From Ensifer adhaerens (lineage in GTDB: Bacteria; Pseudomonadota; Alphaproteobacteria; Rhizobiales; Rhizobiaceae): a DNA stretch of 64,000 nt. Position 1 is the first letter of the stretch. Each line of letters starts with the position of its first letter. Where the stretch lies: contig NZ_CP083350.1 in the NCBI RefSeq assembly GCF_020035535.1, positions 3,134,803 to 3,198,802 of the forward strand. Direction: 5' to 3'. The notes under the pieces are model-generated. The model had not been told where the DNA came from and did no database searches. It saw only the letters and a list, made by a program, of their open reading frames with translations. This document shows positions 19,772 through 28,735 of the stretch, piece after piece. The translations under genes were made by a program, and so were the position numbers.

Positions 19772-20839
19772 ATGCGGTTCTTGATTTCTCTTCTTTTTTT
19801 CGCCCTTTGTCCGCGGCTGCTCATTGCGGCGCCGATCATATTTCCTGCCCTTTCCGGCAATTCCGACGCACGCACGCTGGTGGTTTACTCCTCGCTCGAC
19901 GAGCCTCTCGCAAAGCCGATGATCGTCGGCTTCCAGAGGGCCAATCCGGATGTCACCGTGCGTTACGAAGACATGCTGACCGGCGAGATCTACGACCGCA
20001 TCATCAAGGAGACAGACGCCGGAATGAAGACGGCGGACTTCGCCTTTTCTTCCGCCATGGACCTGCAGGTCAAGCTCAGCAACGATGGCTACGCCCAACG
20101 CAGCGACCTGCCGATGAGCGACCGCTGGCCGGCCTGGGCGAATTGGCGCAACACGGCCTATGCGCTCACCTTCGAGCCCGCCGTCTTCGTCTATCACAAG
20201 CCGAGTTTCACGAAGGAAAAGCCGCCGTCGACACGGGCCGAGCTCATCAGCTACCTGAAGCGCGAAGGGGCCGCGGTGTTCGGCCGCATCGGAACCTACG
20301 ACATCGAACGCTCGGGCGTCGGTTTTCTCTTCATGTCACGCGACCAGGAGCAGTTCGGCGATATCTGGGATGTGATCCAGGCGATGGGCGCGGCCGGCGT
20401 CAAGCTCTACTCCACCAGCGAAGCTATCCTGGAGCGCGTCGCCGACGGTCGTTTCGTTCTCGGCTACAACATCCTCGGATCCTACGCGGCAGACTGGGCG
20501 GCGCGCCATCCGGACGTCGGGATCGTGCTGCCCAAGGACTACACGGTGGTGATGTCGCGAATAGGCCTTGTTCCACAGGCCTCAGCCTCTCCAGACCTTG
20601 GACGCCGCTATCTCGAATTCTTCATGTCCAAGGAGGGTCAGACAATCATGGCGCGCGAACTGCAGATTGCCGCCGTCAGCCCCGATGTCGCTGGCGAGAA
20701 TACTGCAAACACCATGCAGGAGATGCTTGGCGCTCAATTGCGGCCGGTTCCCGTCAGCCCCGGCCTGATGGTCTATCTCGATCAGGTGAAGCGTTCGCGG
20801 CTGATCGCCAAATGGAACGAGGTCCTGAGGCTCCACTGA
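19772..20839 (+). CDS. Periplasmic extracellular solute-binding protein next to TctDE
   Basis: A 355-residue binding protein with an N-terminal signal peptide (MRFLISLLFFALCPRLLIAAP). VVYSSLDEPLAKPMIVGFQ at the mature N-terminus, ADFAFSSAMDLQ, and FEPAVFVYHKPSF resemble type II (iron/thiamine-like) binding proteins. Such genes often sit divergent from TctDE pairs and are thought to act as sensory partners rather than transport components; no permease is encoded beside it. The ATG at 19772 precedes a clean signal sequence, whereas the longer frame upstream overlaps the regulator gene. The ligand is unknown. Confidence 0.82.
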   Translation: MRFLISLLFFALCPRLLIAAPIIFPALSGNSDARTLVVYSSLDEPLAKPMIVGFQRANPDVTVRYEDMLTGEIYDRIIKETDAGMKTADFAFSSAMDLQVKLSNDGYAQRSDLPMSDRWPAWANWRNTAYALTFEPAVFVYHKPSFTKEKPPSTRAELISYLKREGAAVFGRIGTYDIERSGVGFLFMSRDQEQFGDIWDVIQAMGAAGVKLYSTSEAILERVADGRFVLGYNILGSYAADWAARHPDVGIVLPKDYTVVMSRIGLVPQASASPDLGRRYLEFFMSKEGQTIMARELQIAAVSPDVAGENTANTMQEMLGAQLRPVPVSPGLMVYLDQVKRSRLIAKWNEVLRLH

Positions 20840-20882
20840 AATCAGGGCGCGCGGCAATTCGGCGGCGCCCCAAATAGGAACT

Positions 20883-21329
20883 TCAGCTCGTGCGGGACCG
20901 ACCGCCACGTGCAGCTTGCGCCGAAAGGTTCAGCTGAATTGCCGCTTGAATGAGCACCTTGAAGGCGTCTTCGTCGATCTCCCCACCCTCGCTTATATCG
21001 ATCGCCCGCCGGGTGTTGCCATCGAGGCTCGAGTTGAAGAGACCGGCGGGATCTTCGAGTGACGCGCCCTTGGCGAAGGTCATCTTCACCACGGTCTTGT
21101 AGGTCTCGCCAGTGCAGATGATCCCAGCATGCTCCCAAACAGGGACACCCCTCCACTTCCATTCCTCGACAACCTCGGGATCGGCTTCCTTGATCAGCCG
21201 CCTCACCCGTGCAAGCATCTCTCCCCGCCAGTCGCCCAGTTCCGCTATTCTGGCGTCGATCCGCTCGGAGGCGGTGGCTTCTCCCGCAACCACATCATTT
21301 TTCGTCATCGTTTGCGTCGCCTTTTTCAT
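20883..21329 (-). CDS. DUF1801-domain protein (YdhG-like)
   Basis: A 148-residue protein of the DUF1801 fold. Recognisable parts are ARVRRLIKEADPEVVEEWKW, GVPVWEHAGIICTGE, and VVKMTFAKGASLEDP, the order seen in this family. ATG 21327-21329 is chosen because GGAGATGATCGG lies just before it; a longer frame starts at 21422 without one. It follows another DUF1801 gene on the same strand, 122 bases apart. The biochemical role of the family is not established. Confidence 0.85.
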   Translation of the reverse strand: MKKATQTMTKNDVVAGEATASERIDARIAELGDWRGEMLARVRRLIKEADPEVVEEWKWRGVPVWEHAGIICTGETYKTVVKMTFAKGASLEDPAGLFNSSLDGNTRRAIDISEGGEIDEDAFKVLIQAAIQLNLSAQAARGGRSRTS

Positions 21330-21451
21330 CCGATCATCTCCAGTGCGGTACCACACGCTACGCGCCATACCATCCCTTGTTCCTAAGGGCTGATTTTTGT
21401 GCACGGCTCGCCGCAATACCAATGACTTTTCCGTTCACATGCGTTTTCCGT

Positions 21452-21979
21452 TCACATCCGTTCGCCCGGCAGTTGGCTTGCTTGCTTCACCCAATCCCTG
21501 AATTGGGCCTCGTCGATTTCATCCTTTTCGTGGATATGAAAATAGCGCGCCTTCGCCGTCTTGGATTCGACAGGCGGCAACGGTTTCAAAGAGGCGCCAT
21601 TGAAGAATGCGACCTTGATGTATTTCGCAAAGCAGTGCACGCCAAGGAACCATTCGCCGTCCTCCATGCCGTAGAGCGGCGAATTCCACTTCACGGCCTT
21701 CTGCGCCTTGGGAACCGCGCTCATGATGAGCGCGTCAAGATGGCGTCCAACTGCACTCTTCCAGCCCGGCATGGCAGTAATGTAGGCCTGCACAGGCGCG
21801 TCGCCGTAACCCTTGGCGATCTGAGGATTGCCGCCTGAGAGCAGCTTGGGCTGATCCGCGGCCGCCCGTCCCTTATCCTCTCCCCCGTCTGTCTCTTTGA
21901 TGGACGCGCTCGTTCGCGCGGCGTCTGCGGGTTTCTTGGATTTCGCCTTGGCGATTTTGGCGTTGGCTGTCCCGGTCAT
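21452..21979 (-). CDS. DUF1801-domain protein
   Basis: A 175-residue protein with a lysine- and alanine-rich, probably disordered N-terminal 40 residues and a DUF1801-like core: DALIMSAVPKAQKAVKWNSPLYG, then EWFLGVHCFAKYIKVAFFNGASL and KDEIDEAQFRDWVKQA. The conserved W-N-x-P-x-Y and F-A-K-Y/H motifs place it with the YdhG-like set. It is a divergent relative of the next gene on the strand, so the pair may be an old duplication. Function unknown. Confidence 0.85.
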   Translation of the reverse strand: MTGTANAKIAKAKSKKPADAARTSASIKETDGGEDKGRAAADQPKLLSGGNPQIAKGYGDAPVQAYITAMPGWKSAVGRHLDALIMSAVPKAQKAVKWNSPLYGMEDGEWFLGVHCFAKYIKVAFFNGASLKPLPPVESKTAKARYFHIHEKDEIDEAQFRDWVKQASQLPGERM

Positions 21980-22024
21980 TGCTCCATCCTTTCGAACAGG
22001 TCTTCGGGGTGGTCGGGCGCGATA

Positions 22025-22225
22025 CTACCGCAGCTTGCTGTCCTCCCGAAATCGCTGCCAGCATACGTGGAATGGATCCTCAAGCACGGGCTTTCGATTC
22101 GTCGCTTCGTCCACTGCCCCAATCACTTCGAAGCCGATCATCCAGGCCGACAGAGATGCGCTATCCGATTGTTGGCACGGCCAAGAGCCTAAGATTTCAT
22201 AAACGCCACGCCGCGAAAAGCGCAT
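22025..22225 (-). CDS. Possible small hypothetical protein (66 residues)
   Basis: A 66-residue frame beginning MRFSRRGVYEILGSWP and ending RFREDSKLR. Its composition is mixed and protein-like (ILGSWP, AWMIGFEVIGAVDE, PVLEDPFHVCW) and its stop is close to the DUF1801 gene start. No strong ribosome site is visible and I do not recognise the family. It is the only coding candidate in 21980-22428, a stretch that otherwise holds the tctC promoter region. Confidence 0.3.
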   Translation of the reverse strand: MRFSRRGVYEILGSWPCQQSDSASLSAWMIGFEVIGAVDEATNRKPVLEDPFHVCWQRFREDSKLR

Positions 22226-22235
22226 TCGGGGCTTG

Positions 22236-22255
22236 ATGTCAGCTAAATGTCAGCT
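22236..22255 (+). promoter_or_regulatory. Direct repeat ahead of tctC, candidate TctD site
   Basis: ATGTCAGCT occurs twice with an 11-base period (22236-22244 and 22247-22255). Tandem half-sites one helical turn apart are typical of OmpR-family regulators. The site lies 173 bases before the tctC TTG. Confidence 0.5.
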
Positions 22256-22428
22256 TTCTATGGTGCCTTAGGGTCACTGGCACCCGTGGAGGCGGGTCGC
22301 CGGTTGCGGACTGGGAGGAAGCCACCAACTTGGTCAAGCGACAAGGGTCGAAAGAACCCGTCGCCGTCTCCCCGCTCGCACACAGCAACGACGTGCGCGG
22401 TGAAAACGCGCCTCACGGAGGACTGACC

Positions 22429-23373
22429 TTGAAACACTTTTTCCTCGCAACGATTCTCGCCGGCGCCATGTCGCTGCCGGCTGTTGCCGCTGACTACACC
22501 ATCATCGCACCGGCAAACCCGGGCGGCGGCTGGGACCAGACGGCTCGCTCGCTCCAGACGGTCATGCAGCAGGAAGGCATTTCCGGCAACGTTCAGGTTC
22601 AGAACGTGCCGGGCGCCGTCGGCACCATCGGTCTTGCCCAGTTTGCAAGCCAGCAGAAGGGCAACCCGAACGCCCTGATCGTCGGTGGCTACGTCATGGT
22701 CGGCGCGATCCTGACCAACAAGTCCCCGGTCACGCTCAAGGACGTCACGCCGATTGCACGCCTCACCGGCGAGTACGAAGCGATCGTCGTTCCAGCTGCT
22801 TCGGAGATCAAGTCGATGGCTGACCTTGTCGCAGCCCTGAAGAAGGACCCGGGTGCGGTGTCCTGGGCTGGCGGCTCGGCTGGTGGTACCGACCACATCG
22901 CCGTTGGCCTGATTGCCAAGGCTGCGGGCGTCGACCCGACCAAGATCAACTACATCGCTTACTCGGGCGGCGGCGAGGCTCTTGCAGCCATTCTCGGCAG
23001 CCAGGTCACGGCCGGTATTTCAGGCTATGGCGAGTTTGAATCGCAGGTCAAGGCCGGCACGCTTCGCCTGCTCGCCGTATCCAGCGCCGAGCGTATCTCG
23101 GGCGTTGAAGCCCCGACGCTGAAGGAATCCGGCCTCGACGTCGTCGTCGAGAACTGGCGCATGGTCGCTGCCGCTCCCGGCCTGTCCGACGAGCAGAAGG
23201 CTGCCGTATCGGCTGACATCGAAAAGCTCGCGAAGTCCGCCGGTTGGCAGGAAGTCCTGAAGACCAAAGGTTGGCAGGACACCTACCTCGCCGGTGACGC
23301 GTTCAACGCCCAGCTCGACAAGGACGTTGCAGCCACCGAAGGTGTTCTCAAGGACATTGGACTGGTGAAATGA
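22429..23373 (+). CDS. tctC: Tripartite tricarboxylate transporter substrate-binding protein
   Basis: A 314-residue periplasmic protein that captures citrate-like tricarboxylates for TctAB. A signal peptide (MKHFFLATILAGAMSLPAVAA) is followed by YTIIAPANPGGGWDQTARSLQ, the TctC/BugT signature. VSWAGGSAGGTDHIA and YSGGGEALAAILGSQV are typical of the carboxylate-binding loops. The start is TTG at 22429, justified by GGAGGA a few bases upstream and the signal peptide that follows. A longer in-frame ORF from 22330 lacks these. It overlaps tctB by four bases. Confidence 0.92.
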   Translation: MKHFFLATILAGAMSLPAVAADYTIIAPANPGGGWDQTARSLQTVMQQEGISGNVQVQNVPGAVGTIGLAQFASQQKGNPNALIVGGYVMVGAILTNKSPVTLKDVTPIARLTGEYEAIVVPAASEIKSMADLVAALKKDPGAVSWAGGSAGGTDHIAVGLIAKAAGVDPTKINYIAYSGGGEALAAILGSQVTAGISGYGEFESQVKAGTLRLLAVSSAERISGVEAPTLKESGLDVVVENWRMVAAAPGLSDEQKAAVSADIEKLAKSAGWQEVLKTKGWQDTYLAGDAFNAQLDKDVAATEGVLKDIGLVK

Positions 23374-23861
23374 CCAAGGGGCATCACCCTTCAACCGCAA
23401 CGCGTCGCCCGGATCGGGCGGCGCTCTTCATCGCGGTCGCTCTCGCCGCAATCGCGGGGCTCATTTTCTGGGATGTATCGCGTTTGGCCGGCGCTGCCGG
23501 CTATTCCCAGGTCGGACCGACGACGGTTCCCTATGCGATCGCATTCTGTCTTCTCGGCCTCGCGATCTGGACCGCGGTCGAAGCGTTTCGCGGTGATTTT
23601 CCGGAACGCGAACACCAGGAAGTTGCTCCGGTCATCTGGATCGTCGGCGGCCTTGCCGCCCAAATGCTCCTGCTGAACGTCGCGGGTTTCTCGATCGCCA
23701 CCGGCATTCTGTTCGCGTTGACCGCACGTGGCTTTGGCAAGCGCAAGCTCTGGTTCTCAATCCCGGTCGGCATCGCGATCTGCTATGTCGTTTGGGTGAT
23801 CTTCGCCAAGCTCCTGCAACTGTCGCTGCCCGCGGGGCCGCTTGAACGCCTGTTCTTCTAA
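23370..23861 (+). CDS. tctB: Tripartite tricarboxylate transporter small membrane protein
   Basis: A 163-residue inner-membrane protein with four hydrophobic segments: [17 protein letters not shown] near residue 25, [19 protein letters not shown] near 60, [18 protein letters not shown] near 95, and [19 protein letters not shown] near 140. [13 protein letters not shown] is typical of TctB. The start overlaps the tctC stop by four bases and tctA begins 14 bases after its end. It forms the membrane complex with TctA. Confidence 0.9.
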   Translation: MTKGHHPSTATRRPDRAALFIAVALAAIAGLIFWDVSRLAGAAGYSQVGPTTVPYAIAFCLLGLAIWTAVEAFRGDFPEREHQEVAPVIWIVGGLAAQMLLLNVAGFSIATGILFALTARGFGKRKLWFSIPVGIAICYVVWVIFAKLLQLSLPAGPLERLFF

Positions 23862-23875
23862 GAGGGCCGACGACC

Positions 23876-25393
23876 ATGGCTACTTTTGATTTCCTGATGC
23901 AGGGATTGCTGGTTGCTGCGCAGCCGATGAACCTGCTCTACGCACTGATCGGCGTCACGCTCGGTACGGCCGTTGGCGTTCTGCCCGGTATCGGCCCGGC
24001 TTTGACCGTGGCTCTGCTCTTGCCCGTCACCTATCGCCTCGATCCAGGCGGCTCGCTGATCATGTTCGCCGGTATCTATTATGGCGGCATGTATGGCGGC
24101 TCGACCACCTCGATCCTCTTGAACACGCCCGGTGAAAGCGCGTCGATCGTGACCGCGCTCGAGGGCAACAAGATGGCGCGTGCCGGACGCGGCGGCCCGG
24201 CGCTGGCGACAGCCGCAATCGGCTCCTTCGTCGCCGGCCTCATCGCCACGCTCGGCCTCGCCTTCATCGCGCCCTACATCGTCAAACTGGCTCTGGTCTT
24301 TGGTCCGCGCGAATACTTCGCTCTGATGGTGCTGGCCTTCGTCACCGTCTCATCGGCTTTCGGCGATTCCACGCTTCGCGGCCTGACGTCGTTGTTTGTC
24401 GGCCTGGCCCTTTCCGTCATCGGCATCGATCAGTTGACCGGCCAGGCACGTCTCTCCTTCGGCGTACCGGAACTGCTTGACGGCATCGAAGTCACGACGC
24501 TTGCCGTTGCCATGTTCGCCATCGGCGAAACGCTCTTCATTGCTGCCCAGGGCGACAAGGGTCCAGACAAAGTCGAGGCCGTGCGTGGCTCGGTCTGGAT
24601 GAATGCGACGGACTGGGCACGCTCCTGGAAGCCTTGGCTGCGCGGCACCTTCATCGGCTTTCCGATCGGCGCCATGCCGGCTGGCGGCGCCGAGATCGGC
24701 ACCTTCCTGTCCTATGCAGCAGAAAAGCGCCTGACGAAGCATCCCGAAGAGTTCGGCAATGGTGCAATCGAGGGTGTTGCAGGTCCAGAGGCCGCCAACA
24801 ACGCGTCTGCCGCCGGCACGCTCGTTCCGCTCTTGACCCTCGGCCTCCCGACAACAGCAACGGCAGCCATCATGCTGGCCGGATTCCAACAGTACGGCCT
24901 GCAGCCGGGGCCCCTGCTGTTTGCCACCAATCCGCAGCTGGTCTGGGGGCTGATCGCCAGCTTGCTCATCGCCAACTTCATGCTGCTGGTTTTGAACCTA
25001 CCGCTGATCGGTCTCTGGGTGAAGCTGCTTACGATCCCGAAGCCGTGGCTCTATGCCGGCATCCTGTTGTTCGCGACACTCGGCACGATCGGTGCCAACC
25101 CGTCGGTCTACGAACTCGGCATGCTGCTCGCGTTCGGCTTGCTCGGCTTCGCCATGCGCATCTTCGGCTACCCGATTGCCCCCGTCGTTGTCGGCCTGAT
25201 CCTTGGCCCGCTGGCCGAGCAGCAGCTCCGCCGGGCACTCGCCATCAGCCAGGGGGACTTCAGCGTGCTGTTCACCTCTCCGATTGCCGCTGTGCTCCTG
25301 GCTATTGCCGCTGCAGCGTTGATCGTACCGCTGATCCTCAGGGCCCGCGGTCGCGGCGAGGTGCTGTCGCAGCTGGCGGCCAACGAAGACTAA
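23876..25393 (+). CDS. tctA: Tripartite tricarboxylate transporter large permease
   Basis: A 505-residue, about twelve-helix inner-membrane permease. The N-terminal [23 protein letters not shown] and [18 protein letters not shown] motifs, and [20 protein letters not shown] with a second PxGGAE-type loop, are hallmarks of TctA. It moves citrate-like acids into the cell using the ion gradient after delivery by TctC. The ATG follows GAGGGCCGACGACC. It is the last gene of tctCBA and is followed by two hairpins. Confidence 0.94.
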   Translation: MATFDFLMQGLLVAAQPMNLLYALIGVTLGTAVGVLPGIGPALTVALLLPVTYRLDPGGSLIMFAGIYYGGMYGGSTTSILLNTPGESASIVTALEGNKMARAGRGGPALATAAIGSFVAGLIATLGLAFIAPYIVKLALVFGPREYFALMVLAFVTVSSAFGDSTLRGLTSLFVGLALSVIGIDQLTGQARLSFGVPELLDGIEVTTLAVAMFAIGETLFIAAQGDKGPDKVEAVRGSVWMNATDWARSWKPWLRGTFIGFPIGAMPAGGAEIGTFLSYAAEKRLTKHPEEFGNGAIEGVAGPEAANNASAAGTLVPLLTLGLPTTATAAIMLAGFQQYGLQPGPLLFATNPQLVWGLIASLLIANFMLLVLNLPLIGLWVKLLTIPKPWLYAGILLFATLGTIGANPSVYELGMLLAFGLLGFAMRIFGYPIAPVVVGLILGPLAEQQLRRALAISQGDFSVLFTSPIAAVLLAIAAAALIVPLILRARGRGEVLSQLAANED

Positions 25394-25407
25394 GCCATCA
25401 AGACAAC

Positions 25408-25502
25408 GCAACTCCGGAAGAACCCTTTCGGAGTTGCCGCAATAGCGCCTCCTCCCAAGGCCAATCCGCAGGCCCGGTCGGTTGACTTCCGACCGGGCCT
25501 GC
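25408..25502 (+). terminator. Two hairpins after tctA, likely transcription end
   Basis: GCAACTCCG/CGGAGTTGC pair at 25408-25437 around a 12-base loop. GCAGGCCCGGTCGG/CCGACCGGGCCTGC form a perfect 14-base stem at 25468-25502 with a seven-base loop. The second is followed by TTGCTTTG instead of a true T run, so termination may be partial or need Rho. Confidence 0.65.
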
Positions 25503-25600
25503 TTGCTTTGCATGGCAGGCGTGTCCAATTGTGCCTTGCAAAAAGACTGCCCAGATCCCATCTTTTGCTCATCAGAGATAAAACGAAAGCGAGCAAGAAG

Positions 25601-25768
25601 ATGGCAACCACAACTTATCACAAGGGTTTCATCGGCCGTGCGTTCGCAGTACTCGGCGCTGCCAGCGCTGCCGCCGCCGCTGTTGAAGGTCACCGCCGCC
25701 CGAAGGCAAGCGACCTGCGCACCCTCGGCATCGACCCGGCGACCTTCCCGGACACGCGCCGCGGCTAA
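25601..25768 (+). CDS. Small conserved-type hypothetical protein (55 residues)
   Basis: A 55-residue protein beginning MATTTYHKGFIGRAFAVLG, with an alanine-rich stretch (ASAAAAAVEG) and a basic C-terminal half ending PDTRRG. The start is the ATG at 25601 behind GAGCAAGAAG; an in-frame ATG 31 codons earlier overlaps the terminator region. It has one weak hydrophobic segment near residues 12-28, so membrane association is possible. An ACGCGCC/GGCGCGT hairpin lies ten bases after its stop. I recognise no function. Confidence 0.6.
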   Translation: MATTTYHKGFIGRAFAVLGAASAAAAAVEGHRRPKASDLRTLGIDPATFPDTRRG

Positions 25769-25941
25769 TGATCTTCAACGCGCCTAAGGCGCGTCATATC
25801 CTCCCAAGGATAAGCCACGGCTCGGGATCGGAAGATCGCCGGGCCGCAGCCATGTTGGAAAAGTGTGTCCCTTTCTCAATTCGTTGAATGCTTTCAACGC
25901 ACTAACGGCGCACGCATAACGACACGTAGAGCGACGTTGTG

Positions 25942-26388
25942 TCATTTCTTCGCGCGATAGATCAACACCGGTATCGTCGAATGAGCCAGCACCTTGGCGG
26001 CTACGCTGCCCAGCATCAGGCTTCCGACGCCACTACGACCATGCGATGCCATGATGATGAGATCGGCATCTTTTAGTTTCGCTTGGTCGATAATTGCCCG
26101 ATAGACTTCGTTGCTGCTGACCTGCGCGGTCTGGCACGCGACGCCTGCCGCCTCTGCCTTGTGCGCCAAAGCCGTAAGCATTTCCGTTGCATGCTTGCGG
26201 GCGAGTGCTTCGTATTCCTCGCGCGTCCCCGACAGTTGCTCGGGTTCGACCGAAAATAGATGGAAGGGCTCGGTAACAGCAAGAATGGTGACCCTTGCGC
26301 CACTCTCCTTAGCGAAGACTATGCCCGCGTTTACCGCGATTGTTGCCAGGGGTGAACCGTCGGTGGGTATAAGAATGTTGCGAAACAT
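25942..26388 (-). CDS. Universal stress protein, UspA family
   Basis: A 148-residue cytoplasmic nucleotide-binding protein. ILIPTDGSPLATIAV at the N-terminus and GRSGVGSLMLGSVAAKVLAHSTIPVLI at the C-terminus are the UspA ATP-binding motif (G-x2-G-x9-G-S/T) and flanking strands. ADLIIMASHG is also typical. Such proteins accumulate under oxygen limitation and other stresses in rhizobia. A perfect FNR/FixK-type box lies 57 bases before the ATG, matching this role. No co-transcribed partner is visible. Confidence 0.92.
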   Translation of the reverse strand: MFRNILIPTDGSPLATIAVNAGIVFAKESGARVTILAVTEPFHLFSVEPEQLSGTREEYEALARKHATEMLTALAHKAEAAGVACQTAQVSSNEVYRAIIDQAKLKDADLIIMASHGRSGVGSLMLGSVAAKVLAHSTIPVLIYRAKK

Positions 26389-26444
26389 GGGATCCTCCTC
26401 TTCCAGGTTCCGGAGAGAGCCTAGCGCCGGCAGAGGCTTGTTCC

Positions 26445-26458
26445 TTGATCCCGATCAA
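26445..26458. promoter_or_regulatory. FNR/FixK-type anaerobox upstream of the universal stress gene
   Basis: TTGATCCCGATCAA fits TTGAT-N4-ATCAA exactly, embedded in an eight-base inverted repeat CCTTGATC-CC-GATCAAGG. If centred at -41.5, transcription would begin about 22 bases before the uspA-type ATG at 26388. TAGGCT at 26418-26423 (minus strand) sits near the expected -10 position. Confidence 0.75.
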
Positions 26459-26573
26459 GGTTCCGGGCTTCAGTGACAAAGCGAGGAGTTCGCCTGCCGG
26501 ATACCTTGCCATCACCAGGATAAAGAGGTCCGCGATCGCGAGATCGCCAAGGTCTTGGCCTTGGTGAGCTCGC

Positions 26574-26921
26574 TTAGCGAGATTTGACGAAAGGGAAGAA
26601 ATCTCGCAGTCGCCGGCGCAGGATGTAGGACCAGGGCACCTCGGCATCGATCGCCTCGTAGCCGGCTTGCGTCAGCGAGAATTGGACACCGCCGCCATCT
26701 ACTTCTCTGCGGGTAATGTATTGCATGTTGAGGGCGCGAAAGACCGCCGCATGCAGTTCCTGCGGCCAATAGATTTCGTCTGCCGGCACCCGATAGGCAC
26801 CAGCCTTGTAAAGCTCCTCAAGCACATTCCTTAAATCACTGGCCAGCATTGAATGTTTATCGGGCGCGGCGCGCGGTTTGGCAATGCGCGCAACACCCAA
26901 CGGATAGGTCGAGGTCTCCAA
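26574..26921 (-). CDS. Hypothetical protein (115 residues)
   Basis: A 115-residue soluble protein beginning METSTYPLGVARIAKP. The core (LASDLRNVLEELYKAGAYRV, then AVFRALNMQYITRREVDGGGVQFSLTQAGYEAID) alternates helices with a beta-wing-like GGGVQFSLT turn, suggesting a winged-helix fold, but this is only an impression. A shorter start at an internal Met (MLASDL) is possible. It lies between the stress protein and the hipB-like gene with no clear operon partner. The 142 bases before hipB's stop (26922-27063) hold no gene I can support. Confidence 0.5.
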   Translation of the reverse strand: METSTYPLGVARIAKPRAAPDKHSMLASDLRNVLEELYKAGAYRVPADEIYWPQELHAAVFRALNMQYITRREVDGGGVQFSLTQAGYEAIDAEVPWSYILRRRLRDFFPFVKSR

Positions 26922-27063
26922 CGCACGGTCGCGCCGTTAGGCCCCCTCGATCATCGCCCTACCCTTTGGGGGGCCAAGAACGCAGCGCGAGTGGCGGCTC
27001 TTACCGATTAAGGTCAGCTGGTGAATTTCGAGTGAGAAACGCGGGCTCATGTAGCCCCCGCGG

Positions 27064-27381
27064 CTACATCCTTGGCGCCGGCCCTTTCAGGCCACCGCTT
27101 TCGGACGCGCCCCGCGGAACAAAGCCCACGGAAAAGCCGAACAGACTACCGATCCTCTGGAGTGTTTCGACGGTTTGATTGGCTTTCCCCGTTTCGATCT
27201 CCGCGACCTGCCGCTTGGTAACCCCAGTGAGCGTTGCGAATTGCTCTTGTGTCAGTCCGAGCGATTTACGGATCTCAACCACCCCGTCCGGGAAGCGAAG
27301 CTCCCCGGACGCAGCCTTTTCACGAAGGCGGGCGCGGAGCACACTGATCTCCTCCTTCGTCGGTTTCTTCCACCTTGGCAT
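27064..27381 (-). CDS. hipB: HipB-like antitoxin, XRE-family DNA-binding protein
   Basis: A 105-residue protein with a Cro/C1-type helix-turn-helix: VVEIRKSLGLTQEQFATLTGVTKRQVAEIETGKANQ at about residues 33-68, with the typical L-T-Q-E-Q-F and V-A-E-I-E-x-G elements. It should bind its own promoter and neutralise a HipA-type kinase. The ATG follows AAGGGGAGCCGGAC. The toxin gene lies immediately upstream on the same strand (12 bases) but is broken by frameshifts, so this antitoxin seems to be a survivor. A hairpin, ATGTAGCC/GGCTACAT, overlaps its stop. Confidence 0.85.
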   Translation of the reverse strand: MPRWKKPTKEEISVLRARLREKAASGELRFPDGVVEIRKSLGLTQEQFATLTGVTKRQVAEIETGKANQTVETLQRIGSLFGFSVGFVPRGASESGGLKGPAPRM

Positions 27382-27393
27382 GTCCGGCTCCCC

Positions 27394-28633
27394 TTACCCT
27401 CGGCGTGGTCGTTCACCCGCGCGCGCCGATAACGCTCTTGGCAATGGCGGCCGCGTTTGCATCGCCCGGTCGACGACTTCCTGCGGAATCCCGAATTCGT
27501 AGATACGATTGACCACGCCGATCGCTCGCCAAAATCGGAAATCTCATCCAGCAGTCTCTCAGCGATCTCAAGGCTTTCGGGAAATACGGCTCGGCACACC
27601 TCGGCCCAGTCTGGCGCCGTGTCGCGGTGCGTGTCCCGCATGGCTGCCCAACGTGTCGATCTCGAGATCCCCTCCACAGCGAGCCGCATCGGAGCGAAGT
27701 CGTATAGCGGGGCGATCGACACGCCGCCCAGCGGCCCTTTCGAGATCGCGGTGTTCCGACCGTGATTATCCGGATTTCCGAATGCCTGATTGGCAATGTC
27801 GCGCTTCACGTATTCGGCGATGTCACCGTATGGATCGGACGAGTATTTCCGAAGGACATCGATATAGTCCTCATGGTTCGCCAGGTGTCCGTACGCCGCG
27901 ACGCCGATTGCAGATACCATGCTCTCTCTATCGAACCGTCGCTCCATCCGTGATCTTGCGGTCGAACCGGGGGATCATGAGAACGCCCTCTGTGTATGTC
28001 GACGGCTCATGAACTTTGAGGCCGAGTTCACGGGCGATGACAGAGTATCCGGCCTCTGCTTCGAGGATCAACCGGTCACGCTCTTCACGGCTCCTGAGGA
28101 GCTTCACGATGACATGACGGACTGCCTCCTCGTCTTGAACGAACGCGTCAGCGTAGTAGAGGCCATCGTTAGCCATCGTCAGCGCAACCTTGGGCCATTC
28201 CCCTTGAAGTCCGCTCGAACCCGACGCGATCATTCCGAACCGATCCACGACTTCGATAAACCGTTCGGTCCTGCCGAGGATATCGTCTTCCGTGCTCCTG
28301 CTCGCGGACGCGGATGTTTCCGATCGGATGGCCGGCCGCACGCATCAGCAACGGAACGTCCGATGCGCGATCGTCAACACCCAGCCGCATGTGTTCCGCC
28401 AGCTTCCGGCGCGCGTGGCCCTGGGGCATTAAGTCCAGTAGAAACGGCGGCCAGGTCGGGAGGTACCGGTTCTCCAAATCGACCGGATATCGGACGGGAA
28501 GCGCGCGGCCGTCATGGACCTCTCCGTAGGCGTAGCGGTCTGCCGCGGCGAATGCAATGAAGTAGTCAAGGTCGCACTCGACGACAGAAGGACCGAGATG
28601 GCCCCTTTCTTCTTCGAGCAGTGATGCGCGCAC
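27394..28633 (-). pseudogene. hipA: Frameshifted HipA-like serine/threonine kinase toxin
   Basis: The HipA sequence is spread over consecutive frames. Frame one (from about 28681 to 28315) encodes EERGHLGPSVVECD, LENRYLPTWPPFLLD and LMPQGHARRKLAEHM. Frame two (to about 27930) encodes GSSGLQGEWPKVAL, the HipA ATP-loop region, and later GVLMIPRFDR. Frame three (from 27947 down) encodes NQAFGNPDNHGRNTAI, the catalytic loop with N-x-D-x-H, and YDFAPM, the metal-binding motif. A fourth switch near 27525 is needed to reach the end YEFGIPQEVVDRA and a stop at 27394-27396. At least two and probably three frameshifts mean no functional kinase. The motifs are otherwise intact, so decay is recent or these are sequencing errors. 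The open frame runs to 28681 without an ATG. Confidence 0.8.
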
Positions 28634-28735
28634 TCGGCCGCCAATCTCCCTGCCTCGTGAACCGGTGGAAATGTTGTCAGACTATCTGGGGGCGAGGTAC
28701 GCCTTCACAACAAGACAGCGGCACCGGAGAGGCAA

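Noticed and set aside
27049..27069. Hairpin ATGTAGCC/GGCTACAT at the hipB 3' end
   Set aside because: There is no T run in either direction, so I did not call it a terminator.
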